Source of the DNA: Thelephora terrestris
Taxonomy: Eukaryota > Basidiomycota > Agaricomycetes > Thelephorales > Thelephoraceae
DNA length: 64,000 nt
Assembly: GCA_015956445.1 (NCBI GenBank)
Contig: WIUZ02000018.1
Coordinates: 496,001 to 560,000, forward strand
Direction: 5' to 3'
The number at the start of each line of letters is the position of its first letter. Position 1 is the first letter of the stretch. Positions 1 to 9,949 of this stretch are shown here, one piece after another. The notes below the pieces were generated by a model that did no database searches, had not been told where the DNA came from, and saw only the letters and a program-made list of their open reading frames with translations. The position numbers and the translations under genes were made by a program.

Positions 1-187
1 AGCGGCCTCTGTCCGGTCATCTCTAAGCGGGGTGTAAGATCGCCCAGAATTCCACGACTTTGGCACGTACACGAATGTCTTGCCTTTCTGCAGCCTTTCT
101 GGAAGCTCGCCATTCAAAGATTCATAATCATCAGTCAATCCATCCAGCAGCCATCCGGCTCGACAATCCATCCCTACTGCTTCTTTG

Positions 188-3100
188 TCATGCGTCAGAG
201 TTGGACAAATGGGATATGCTATACAGCTTATGCGACATAATGGCGGCCGACCACTCTTCGATCACGATACTTGAGGTAAACAAAGGCATCAGATCCAGAG
301 GTACACCGTTGTGTATGGCATTGTGTGCGTGAAATTCAACGTCAATGAAAATTCCCGTGGGAATTGACTTGAGGAGAGCAAGTTGTACCCTATCCCAATT
401 CCGAGATGGGGTAGATTTCGGGGGGGAAGTGGACTCAGGATCTGGCAGAGGTGGGTCCAACGGACCAACCACACCATTCCAAATCATGGCGAGAGCGTCC
501 ACAGCACGCGTCATTTGTAATTGGGACAAAAAAGCAATCTTTTGCAGGAGTTGACTTTTCGTCTTGCTTTCGGTGCTCTCTGTCAATTCCTCCCTTATCT
601 TGCTAACGAGTTGTGAGACTTGTGTCGACAATATCTCAGGAAACCTACGTTGTGATGATGAGAATACGTTGACTGTTCGAGCCAGAGTGACTCACGAAAG
701 GGAGAAACTGGAAAACACCTCGTCTACTATATTGCAGTGTGCCAGATTTTTGTGGATGTGGGTCTTGGCCCGCTCTTTGAGGGTTGGTATTTCATACTAG
801 TACTGATGAGTCCGGTGGTGTCAGGCCGACGCGACCTCTATAGTTCAATAGCACTCTTGCTATCCAAACCTATTGTCACGAACGCGTGACATAGTAGCCA
901 AGATCACACAAATAATTCAAGACATTGGTCTTATTCGCAGTAATAAAAGTACAAGAGTGGCTAAAAAGGACTACAAACTCAGACAAGAACAAACGGGTCG
1001 ACATCACAGGAGCAGTTCTGAGGAAGAGGACAACGATGAGCGAAGTGGTGAGGATTGTGAATACTCTCAGGACAGTAGGACCACTCTCGCGTCGCCGGAT
1101 CCTGCCAACACTCCCTACACCCCAACACATCGTGAGATAGACTGTCATACATCTCTCGTCGCATGTCCGACAAGGCCCCGCTCACTAATGCGAACCCATA
1201 CCGGTCTTGGAGACCCGCCACCTCCACCTTCAACTTCATCCTCACCTGACGTGACTTGTCGGAGGGACGACAACGTTGACCAGAACGAGTCATCGGACTC
1301 TTGTGGGTCTTCTTCTTCTGGGACCTCTCCACCATCTGGCGAACTGGGGCAGGACTCCAGGGAGGGGATGGAGGGAGAGGAACGCCCTGATCCTGGCGGT
1401 GGCGAAGGGACGACTGGGGACTTGCAAGGGGGGTCGGTGCAATAAGCCCCGTGACATTGGTGTCCGAAATATCTGAAGAGAGATGCTGTCAGGAACATGG
1501 TATTTTTAAACTTTTTATAACACGCTCTTTCTTCGAACTCTTCTTACCAATTCTTATGTTTGAATGCTTCACATTCCTTATCCTGCACACCATTCATTCA
1601 AAACACACAAAACGCGCATACATTCACGGCAATACGGAACAACATGGCTATACTAGTGCTTATACAACGTCCTCAAAAGTCGACTCTATCTACGGCAGGC
1701 CTGAAGGTCATCAACTGTCCATCCCGGAGATCGAAGTGCTGGCCCCTCCTCGCTAGGACCTCCCCGAACATGGCGTCACCATCTTCGGCACTCAGCTGAA
1801 CGACTAGTTCAAGCCGATAGGAAGAGATACCTTCGAGCGGACCGATCAGCCTCCCAGATGTCACCGAACTGCTGAACACCTGGTCCCACATCTCCATCAC
1901 TGGGTGACTGCTCGACAGCACTATCGACGTAGTCGGCAAGCGACCCTCCGTCTCCCTCGTCGGACCCCTGGGTGGGATCCTGGATTGCGAGTCGACGCTG
2001 GTGGCGAAGCTGGATCTCCGACTCGACCTGTCGGTAGGGACGGTTGACCCGATAGCGGAACTCTCGTCCCCTATCTCGACCAGACTGGTCACCATCTGAC
2101 TCAACTGGACGCGGGTATGGGTAAGCCGATGGAACCATGCGATGAGCAGGACGGCGTCGAGAGCGTTTGCAACGTTGCCCCTTAGTCACCGGACGTACCT
2201 CGGCGACCCTCGGAGCATCTTCAGCTCGGTCAACCTCCATGACCTCATCCTCGATCTTCACCAACTGATGGATCGGCTGCAAGACGCAGCGCCCACAGTT
2301 CTCCTTGTCGGAAGCGGCCAAGGTGGAAGCAGGACCTGGAGTTGGAACGGGAACCGTGTTCTCGATCGGAGGCGTCGCATAGGACGACGGGTTAGGCGAT
2401 GGGAGTACCACCTCGTCGGCGTACTCCAACTCGAACGGAACATCGGCTGTCCCCTGACCAACCAATTTGGGACCCTCCTTGCAGTTGCAGGTCTTGTCCT
2501 GCAAGGACTCAACCTGCGCTGTCAACACAGCCACCACGTTCTCGAGTTCTTCAGTCTAGGAAATGTCAGCTTCCATCACTCTAAGCAATGATGAAAGAGG
2601 CATTACCTTTTCATCCCTCCTAGCCAACGCCCCCTTAATGTTGTTATCCCTAACCTTCAACCCGGCAATCAACTCTTGATGGTTGGCGACCATTGCCTCC
2701 AACGCCTCGTTCGTTCCCTGTTGAAAGGCGGCCAGAGTTTCCTTCATTTGAAGACCCTCTGCCGACAGACGAAGGACGTCTGCCTTCGCCTCCTTCACCT
2801 CGCGCTCCAAACGTTCAACCTAGGCAGTTTGATTAGTCGAGAGTCATACTCGAATATTCAAACGGAGAACCTACCTTGCTCTCCCCCTCCCGAACGAGCG
2901 ACCACAACAACGACGTGGTGGCAGTGGCATGGCGGACGGCCCGAGGAACGGTTGCTCCGTGCTCCAACAGGTCCTGATTGTAGATTCCCCTTTGCAGGGT
3001 GTACCAGAGCTCCTTCTTGATTGGATGCTCCAGCTCCCCAAACCTACCCCTCATTCGGAAGGCCACCTTCTCGGCGATGATCGTACGGACCCAGAGCTCG

Positions 3101-6100
3101 TCATCCCAGGTCAATCCTATCAAGTGAGGCATCGTCTCCCTGAGACGTTCGGCGTCCACTTCCGAGACGACCTCCAAGATCTAGAAGCCGTTAGTTTGAC
3201 ATCAACGCCAAAAGAACGTTCCTCTACCTAGAGGAAGGCGTTAGTGCAAACTACTAAGCTCTAGGTCTCCCCCATACCTGGTCATCCGTGGTATAGGGAG
3301 TCCCCGCCGCACAGGCATAGGTCTTGCGAGCGGCGGCACGACGGTCGATGCGAGAGATGGTAGAGATGCCGTTGGCGACTTTGTAGGTATGGTTGTTGGG
3401 GAAGGACATGTTTTGGTAAGATGATGGGGAAGTTGCTGGTGTTGCTGATCAAGGATGGCTCCAAGAAGACGTCCTTCTTATAGCCTAGATCGGTGATCCT
3501 TCACGTGACCTACCTCGACGAACCTCATTGGTCCGGGTCACATCAACTTCCGCCTCTGTACCATCATCGTTGGCTTACTACATCAAGCTGACACCTCGGC
3601 CCGCGGGACGGCCTTGGAAGAACTTCGTTCCGGAACGCCTAGAACGCGCGCGCACTAAAAATAGGTCTCAAGACCCTGATGACCCCTTTATGACATCACG
3701 AACCCCTTTTACGACCCCTCATGACTTTACGATTACGATCAACCCTGGACCCTGGAACACACACGTGGGCACGGGGTATCAACAATTGGACACTGTGCTT
3801 CTAATCGGATAGTAACCCTATCTGATCTAGTTGTGCTTTGGAAGCAGAGTAGGCCTGAGCCGAGAACGGCGGCCGAAGAATATAATCCCTGGTGCCACTT
3901 AGGAAGAACGATATTCCCGGGTGCTATGCCTAATCAAGACTGGGTCTGATCAAGCGATTATGGCTGCAACTCCCAGGTTACTGCCTGTCCGTTGGTATCA
4001 TACCACCTACAGACAACAAGGGATGTGTAGAGTCCTCGATATCTCTGGCCAATCGCAGAAGCCACGGGACGGACTCGCCTGACCCTTGGGTGTGGTCTAG
4101 ATTCAGGTACGAACTTTCATGACCCCATGCCCTCATTTCTTTTAGGACTAGTGTTATCTTACCCCTATGTTTCATGCGGACATTCGTTATCTTTTATGCA
4201 ATCCTTCACACGCTAGTAAGGCCCTTTGTCCTTTATCTTCCCACGCGTCATATTTGTTCGCTTCCCTTACTTAGCGTTCTCACACTCTTTATCTCCCTTT
4301 GTTCTGGACTTGATAAGGGTATATTAGGGTATTGATGTCATGGCCACTCCTTTAGTATAAGTAGCAACTGTGGCTGTATCGTAGTACCTTAGTTTTGTTA
4401 CCTCAGGAAATCCTCTGCCCTTCTCAGCCCAGTTGCAGTTAAGGCCAAGTCAGAGTTTCTTGTTTGATCCAAGACATCCCCCATCTGCTCTCCCTCCCGC
4501 TCTGCGCGTCAACTGCGCCTCGTAACTATAGACTCCCAGCAGTCATATTAGAACACCTCGAGCGTCCAGTCGATCAACTGGTGGAGTCATCAATCCTGTT
4601 GTAGGGATCAACCCTTGTTTGTTAAACCGAACGAAGTACGGTTTAGGTTGGGTTTCTCTTTAGGATTTCGACCTGACTTGTAGTGACCTCGGACAACCTA
4701 CCGGAAGAATAGAGACGTGATCGTTCTCTCACAAGCTAGTTGGACTAGTGAGTACTCTGCGGAGTCGGCTCAGTGAACTGGTAGTTGTTGGGGTAGAGTG
4801 GCCCTGACAGATGCCTGGAAAGGTCCCCAATGTTCCAAAGCGAAATGAGAGAAGTCGTCGTTCAAGCTGTTCATGATGACGTACATAAGGTCCACCCGTT
4901 TTTCTAGCTTCGCAATCCTGTCCTCCCTATCCCTCTCCATGACGTCCAATAAACGAACGGCTCCAGGGTGTTGAGCCCGGACCACAGGCCCAGAAAGCCG
5001 GGGATCTTCGTAACCAGCCTGCTCCCAGAACTCGGCGGAGCGTTATGAGCGGTGAGGAAATTAATGGCAACCTGGTTGTCATGAGCGATGTTGGCGGGGG
5101 AGTCATACAGATGTTGCTCCACGTCGAAGGGAGTAGCCGTCTCGAAGGACGGGGTGAAGGGGGTGGCGGCAGCGTTGAGCACGGCGTTGTTGGCAACGAA
5201 GGAAGACATAGTAGTGAGAGATATTTGGGAGAAGATGGTACTGGTGTTTGGTGAGAGTGGAAAAGAGACGATGAGGGAAACGATCATTAATTCCCCTGGC
5301 TTAAATACATCCTGACTCAAAAGGGAACCGAAAGGGGAAAACAATGACCTATTATTCACTAAAGTCCCAATTAGGATAAACGAACCCTCAGACCCAATCG
5401 CGATCCCATCAAAAACCGAGAAATCCCCACCGATCATGAGAAATCCCCATCAGCCTTCTATTACCACCATGAAACAAGAGAAATCCCCATCGATCATAAG
5501 AAATCCCCATCAGTCTTCTACTACTACCGTGAAACACGAGAAATCCCCATTCCGCTTCCAAAGACTCATTCGCTATTGTTCCCCTATCTCATACCCTCAT
5601 TCGTCGTCCTAAGTCCCACTTCCCCGACTCATCTACCCTACCCTAAACTACGCACAGACCATGTTGACTCCTGTTTGGTTCGTTGTAGAATACTGACTCC
5701 TGTAGAGAACCGGGTATATAAGGAAGAGCGTTCGCTCCTTCTTTTCCCCATTCTCAATCTCTTCTGTACTCCTCTAACCACAACCTGAATAAAAGTAAGC
5801 TGAAGAATTCTCTTCACGCCTTACCTTTTCTGACTCATCCCAGCAGGAATTCTCCTGCCAGTGTATGTTCAGCGCTCCTAACCCTTTCCCCTCTATCAGT
5901 CCAGTCCAGCGACCAATCATCCCTGACGCTAGGAGATCTATCTGGGAGTATAAACTCATCAGAAGTCTTCAAGTAAACCGAACTGCCGGTTTACTTACTC
6001 ATTTCCCTTACTACCGCCCTTTCGCAGCTCTCGACGCCGGAGTCACCACTCCCCCCTTTTTACTAGGAGCAGACCATCAATTCCTCTGGAATTCAGATCT

Positions 6101-9100
6101 TACTGAGAGCATCCTCGCGACAGTCTACTTCAGTATCAGTCCGGCCTTTTACTTTCCTTCCCCTTGTATTCACCTTACGACCAACGTCCACACCCACTCT
6201 CCTGCTATCATCGTTCTTTGGTGGGAAGTCCCAACTGAACTGCCTTATTCTGTTATAGAATACCTCGCCAACTTCGAACGTCTCAGTGACCAAGACTTCG
6301 AACCGTTTGCGCAGCAACTCAATCAGTTCTGCCAAGACTACCACTCACCCGTTCACCCTTATCAGACCGAGTCACCCCTCGCTCTCGACATCCCTCCTCT
6401 CCTCGTCTCCACACCCGGAACCCCCTTCAAGGTCAGACCCGACACCCCTCATCCAGCCGCTAATCCTCTAGCGCCCCACAAACAGTAAGCAGGCCCACAA
6501 CCCTGACACCTATCACACTCAGGGGTCAAACACACAGTTATAACCCTGTTGCAAACCCAGGGATATTGGAAGTCTCTTCACAGACTAGATTGGAGAAGAG
6601 GAGAAAGAAGGAGACAAGGGTCTTCAGGCACTCTTGCTCTAAGCACACAGCAATAGAGGTCACGGAGAGTCTGATGATAACAAATCTAAGGAGTACAGGC
6701 TAAACTACTCTGAGTATATATACTACTTAGATTTGTGATGTGACCGTTACATGTAACTACCCTAAAGATACAAACACAGACAAACATGGTCCGTGCGCAG
6801 CACTGCATGGTCTGTGCGTTACGTGGTGACTAATGCTACAAATTATCAGCTGATAAACGAAAGTGTGGCGGCCAATAGCAATTTGAGAGCATTACAAAGC
6901 AGTTACAAAGCATGACGTAGCCTGGGAATGTTCGGAAGGAATGTGGGTATGACTGACTAACAGCCAATGGCAAAAGGGGAGCATATGACTAAGAAATAGG
7001 GGCATATGATGTCATGTGGGTCATGCGCAGTAAACAATAGAAATGATGACTCAACTCCTGAGTCGTGGAAGGGGCGTGGCATTTGGTATATAACCAAAGG
7101 GGGTTGGATGACTGATCTCCCAACAAACCCACCTTTGTTACACACACAGCCAACATGCCTCGTGCTTCTACTCGTGTTCCTACTCGTCGTTCTTCCTCCT
7201 ATTCTCCTGTTCAGGAGAACAACTTCAATATCGACCGCTTCTCTCACGCTCGTCGGGACGCTTCCCGCCCTTATCCCACTTTGGGAAATGTCATGGACCG
7301 CACCGCCACCACCGACCCTAATGAGGGTTTTACCGACTTAGGTTCGGGATGTCGGTTGACATATTTGGCGTGTCTTCTGAGATTTCGCTTTTAGGTTTTA
7401 GGGATTTTATCCAGGCTTCTCGTAGGGTGTCTCGGCGCAAGTTGGCGCGTATCGAGACGAACCCCTATGCGACCGAACTCCTTAACAGGGGTGTCGAGTT
7501 CGTTACTGAGACCAATGAGACCTTCAACTCCGTGTTGGAGGCCAGCGTTATCCATACGGGTAACGTTGGGTCCATGTTGATGGACGAGATCGCTCATGTC
7601 AATGAGCGTGTCGATGGTCGTCAGGATGAAATCGAGAACCTGGAGAAGGACGTTGCCGTGTTGCAAGATTGGACGATGAAGACGGATGATGCCGCTGAGA
7701 AGCAGGCTGCGGATCTTGACATGTTGAAGGTAAGAAATGTGGGGTCGGGAGTAATTGACTTTCCTAACTCCACTTTTCTTTTAGGGAGAGGTGATCACGT
7801 TGAAGGACTTGATCCGGAGTCTCGTTACGAAGACCGGGGAATTGGAAGACGATAAGGTACTGGGACTGGGATCGAAGATAATTATCATCTTCTAACCCTG
7901 TTCCTTTTAGGTCCGCCTTACTCGTTGTGTTTCCGAGTTGACCGGAGAGGTCCGGGATCTCCAGAGGAGATGTAACGAGCCGGAGGTCCAAGTTGAAGAG
8001 GAAGAAGGGGAAGAGGTTCTGCATCGGGCCGGGTCGCCGATCATCCCTAATCGGGCTGAGTCGCCGCCTGCTCGTTTGTTGGTCCGTCACGAGAACAGGT
8101 TGGTTCCCATCGATGATGAGGTCATTGAGATCGGGAGCGACGAATTCTACCAGAACGTAGGAGTCGTCCGTCGGGACACTCCTCGTCCTGAGTTTGTTTC
8201 TACTCCTTGGGGTAGTCGCCGTCAATGGCCTGCTCTGGAGTATGATCCGTACGCCGAGTTCGTTCCTGATAGCGAACCAAACTCTGATACGGAGCTTCCA
8301 GATTACGATGACTTGTCGGACGTGGACCCGAACGAGATCCGGGAGCAGAATTGGTTGAACGAGGAGTTGGTGAGGTCGGCATTGGAAGTAGTACAAAGGA
8401 TTCGAAGAGATATTGATTAAATAACTCTTTTGTACTGTTGGCTTCTAATGCATCTTCTATATTGTCTATTGCGTGTGATCCATGGGTCGTAAAGCATAAT
8501 GGTTTTCATAAGTCTAATCCAAGGGTCAGATTAATAAGCCGGTTGACTTCTGCGAGAGGTCAGCGCGCGACACTCATTAATACATCCCTTGTTGTCGGTA
8601 GCCTGAATATCTACTAGTCGTCCAGGGGCAACGGAGGGCCAGGTAGGGGGGATCTTCATATGAAGGTCCGCCGGTACATGTTCACGTATTATACCTCGGG
8701 TCTTCTGGGGTATCTTGACTAGTAGCACGTTCCACGTATTGGACTTTGAGTCGTTAAGCATAGGGCATACTGCATAATAAACAGTTTACCGCCGTGTTTA
8801 GGGCAGGGCACCAACTGACTTAGTGGTGATGAGGCGTTAAATAAAGGAAATTAAAGGGGGTAAATGGCGAAATCATCACAGGTGGACGCCAAGAACGAGT
8901 AAGATGCATCACCTTGTCTGCAAGCCGGTAAATCGATTTCGCGGACGGGGATGGGGGCTTCGCCGCTTTCCAGTTGCCGGTTCTTGGCTCCGTGGTGAGT
9001 TCACGGCGTGGGTCTGAACTAAAGGGGGCAAAAATCACCTCGCCGGTGTACAAGTAATAGATCAGAGCCTCGAAGCTGCAGCAAGCTGTTCAGGTATGAA

Positions 9101-9724
9101 CATCCATCAACGACGGGTCTTGCGTACGTTACCGCTGCGATGTCACGGACGATGGCAACCCTCCCCATCCGCTCTGAAACGCGGTCGCGTCTGGAGTGGG
9201 ATGGTTAATGGGGAAGATTAGAGGAGAATTCAGAGCTAACATGCGACGGTTTTCAACCTCACTCATGCCTCGCGATGGCTGAGGCGGATTCCCAGGGGTC
9301 ATACGAGCCTCTGAGCCTAAGACTTGGGCAATACTTGGGAGCTCTTGTTCACAATGCTCAATAGGTTCTTCATCTTCAAGGTCGCTGTCCGATAAGTAGT
9401 CATAGTGGTCGGTGTAAGGGAAGGAGTCAGCCCCGGGGGGGAATCCTCCATTGATGTCTTTCGTCCGTCCTTCGGAGAATCCATCTGAGAACACTTTTTG
9501 ACACAATGTTGTCAGATACGCAACATCGTGGGGGGACTCCGTCACTCACGCGTGGAAAAGTAAGGAATTGTGTTCAGCACATGTCCGTTGCAGTAGAGTG
9601 ATTGAGGTGAGCTAACACGCCCTGAGGCTTCTCTGCGAGAGAAGACGTAGATCTTTGTGTCGACAAATGTTCCAGAAGTGATGGAACTATTGAGTGCATC
9701 CAACAAGATCTGTGGCGCGTCCAT
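188..9724 (-). CDS. BTB/POZ domain protein, five exons, one 8.1-kb intron
   Basis: The exons on the minus strand are 9724-9550, 9493-9133, 9075-8913, 796-696 and 644-188. All junctions are GT-AG and keep phase, giving 418 residues. The N-terminal half is typical of basidiomycete BTB proteins: SGTFVDTKIYVFSRR near residue 17, an acidic YLSDSDLEDEE stretch, FEALIYYLYTGEV near residue 180, and KSIYRLADK running straight into YEIPTLKERAKTH and NIVDEVFSSF across the long intron. BTB domains mediate dimerisation and often recruit cullin-3; the exact role here is unknown. Intron 3 (797-8912) contains the nested mobile units D, B1 and A1, yet its splice sites are intact, so the gene may still be expressed. 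The last about 60 codons (below position 370) resemble the family less and may hide another intron or an altered C-terminus. The start at 9724 is the first ATG that begins the conserved part. Confidence 0.8.
1487..4809 (-). mobile_element. LTR-like unit A, copy 1, inserted in B1
   Basis: The 3,323-bp unit begins TGTCAGGAACATGG and ends GTGGCCCTGACA. It is flanked by the 5-bp duplication GATGC (1482-1486 and 4810-4814), and the sequence on either side continues the larger gene of B1. A near-complete copy lies inverted at 55507-58847 (3,341 bp) with its own duplication. The ends form a 7-bp inverted repeat, TGTCAGG/CCTGACA. The unit holds one spliced gene on the minus strand (3409-1809) and, on the plus strand, a TATA-like box (about 4356-4361) roughly 450 bp before the end. 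That arrangement resembles an LTR whose U3 carries an antisense gene. It looks whole and is the youngest of the three nested units. Confidence 0.8.
1809..3409 (-). CDS. gene of unit A (copy 1): coiled-coil protein of unknown function
   Basis: This is a spliced gene on the minus strand of A1 starting with MSFPNNHTYKVANG. In order it shows a basic, Ser-rich N-terminus, a helical block containing LWYTLQRGIYNQDLLEHG, a heptad-rich coiled coil (EREVKEAKADVLRLSAEG and a second segment ending AQVESLQDKT), a short CNCKEGP motif, a Pro-rich linker, a basic patch, and an acidic Ser/Asp/Glu-rich tail. The same order and intron positions are seen in copy 2 (56884-58527). The layout is gag-like, but I recognise no named capsid or zinc-knuckle family. 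It is a mobile-unit gene and is treated as a fossil. Function is unknown. Confidence 0.55.
5410..5560. promoter_or_regulatory. iterated motif in the divergent promoter of unit B
   Basis: GAGAAATCCCC-type motifs recur at about 5418, 5437, 5479, 5498 and 5538. They form an imperfect direct repeat of about 60 bp between the two divergent B genes. Related motifs on the other strand (GGGGATTTCTCGTGATCGG) lie at about 44550-44600 in copy B2, also between the divergent genes. A TATATAAG box at 5715-5722 precedes the 207-residue ORF. The placement suggests upstream activating sites serving both directions. This is inferred from position and repetition only. Confidence 0.45.
5865..6488 (+). CDS. 207-residue protein of unit B, copy 1
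   Basis: A single uninterrupted ORF starts MFSAPNPFPSISPVQRP and ends NPLAPHKQ. Copy B2 encodes a protein of the same length (44234-43611, minus). By eye about four of five residues match, and many changes are conservative (I/V, D/E, S/T). Visible features are a central hydrophobic, aromatic-rich block (FLWNSDLTES, ILATVYFSISPAFYFP, PAIIVLWW) and a Pro-rich C-terminus. There is no signal peptide, no clear membrane span and no recognised domain. The equal length and conservative differences suggest past selection on the protein. Treated as mobile-unit content of unknown function. Confidence 0.55.
   Translation: MFSAPNPFPSISPVQRPIIPDARRSIWEYKLIRSLQVNRTAGLLTHFPYYRPFAALDAGVTTPPFLLGADHQFLWNSDLTESILATVYFSISPAFYFPSPCIHLTTNVHTHSPAIIVLWWEVPTELPYSVIEYLANFERLSDQDFEPFAQQLNQFCQDYHSPVHPYQTESPLALDIPPLLVSTPGTPFKVRPDTPHPAANPLAPHKQ
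6514..7154 (+). other. unit D sequence downstream of B1, with promoter of the D gene
   Basis: No gene was found. This part of D follows the B1 target duplication. A TATATA box at 7087-7092 lies about 65 bp before the start codon of the D gene at 7155 and is its likely promoter. Confidence 0.4.
7155..8420 (+). CDS. gene of unit D: coiled-coil, acidic-tailed protein
   Basis: The product begins MPRASTRVPTRRSSSYSP. It is encoded in several exons with short introns near 7340-7400, 7725-7790 and 7855-7910. It has a basic Ser/Arg-rich N-terminus, then a helical block (FIQASRRVSRRKLARIET), a coiled coil of about 90 residues (VNERVDGRQDEIENLEKD; SELTGEVRDLQRRC) and a long acidic tail (YDDLSDVDPNEIREQN). 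The order matches the unit A protein in style, but I see no clear sequence homology. Function is unknown and gag-like by architecture only. It is mobile-unit content treated as a fossil. The exon borders are approximate. Confidence 0.5.
8421..8818. other. 3' part of unit D, no gene
   Basis: Noncoding tail of D up to its right end. A short stretch (CATCCCTTGTTGTCGGTAG near 8585) also occurs in unit A (about 56292 and, inverted, about 4013). This links the two units outside their coding parts. Confidence 0.4.
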
Positions 9725-9949
9725 ATTGTGGTGGTTCGGAGTTGGGCTTGTGAGCCACGAAAGTGTGGCTGGTTGAGTATATACGGCGCGCATCTAGTTT
9801 GTCGGCCCGTACCTCCCTCCTCCTCTTCTGGAACATATACGTGATTGCGGACCCGTGGAGACGATCTTTCGGCTGAGTGCAACCGATGAATCCCACTTCT
9901 ACTGCGAAAGAACGTGTGTTAACTGGGACCCTAGTCATCATCTGCTGTA

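Larger units (their letters stand above)
979..5209 (-). pseudogene. larger gene of unit B (copy 1), interrupted by A1
   Basis: This minus-strand counterpart of the 44798-45665 gene begins with MSSFVANNAVLNAAATPF. The 5' part (about 5209-4815) and 3' part (about 1481-979) are separated by the whole of unit A1, so it cannot be functional here. The 3' part keeps a Pro/Ser/Asp-rich linker and a Cys/His-rich C-terminus (VLGCRECWQDP, HFAHRCPLPQNCSC) also seen in copy 2. That pattern suggests metal binding. Treated as a fossil. Confidence 0.55.
874..6508 (-). mobile_element. LTR-like unit B, copy 1, inserted in D and hosting A1
   Basis: The unit starts TGTCACG at 874 and ends CCTGACA at 6508. It is flanked by a perfect 5-bp duplication, CCTAT (869-873 and 6509-6513). 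Removing A1 and its duplication leaves about 2.3 kb, close to the 2.18 kb of copy B2 at 43591-45767, which lies in the opposite orientation. It carries two divergent genes: a 207-residue ORF (5865-6488, plus strand) and a larger gene (minus strand, 5209 down to about 979) that A1 interrupts. The TG...CA ends and 5-bp duplications fit LTR-type integration, but no polymerase genes are present. Confidence 0.75.
819..8821 (+). mobile_element. LTR-like unit D, in the BTB intron, itself hosting B1
   Basis: Its left end TGTCAGG at 819 and right end near 8821 lie inside the third BTB intron. GTGG stands at both flanks (815-818 and 8823-8826), a probable short target duplication. Without B1 (5,635 bp plus its 5-bp duplication) the unit is about 2.36 kb. 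It carries a spliced coiled-coil gene (7155-8420) with its own TATA box. No reverse transcriptase, integrase or long terminal direct repeats are visible. It is best treated as an LTR-type fossil, perhaps a very long solo LTR. The right end is less clear than the left. It is the oldest of the three nested units, because B1 sits inside it. Confidence 0.6.
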
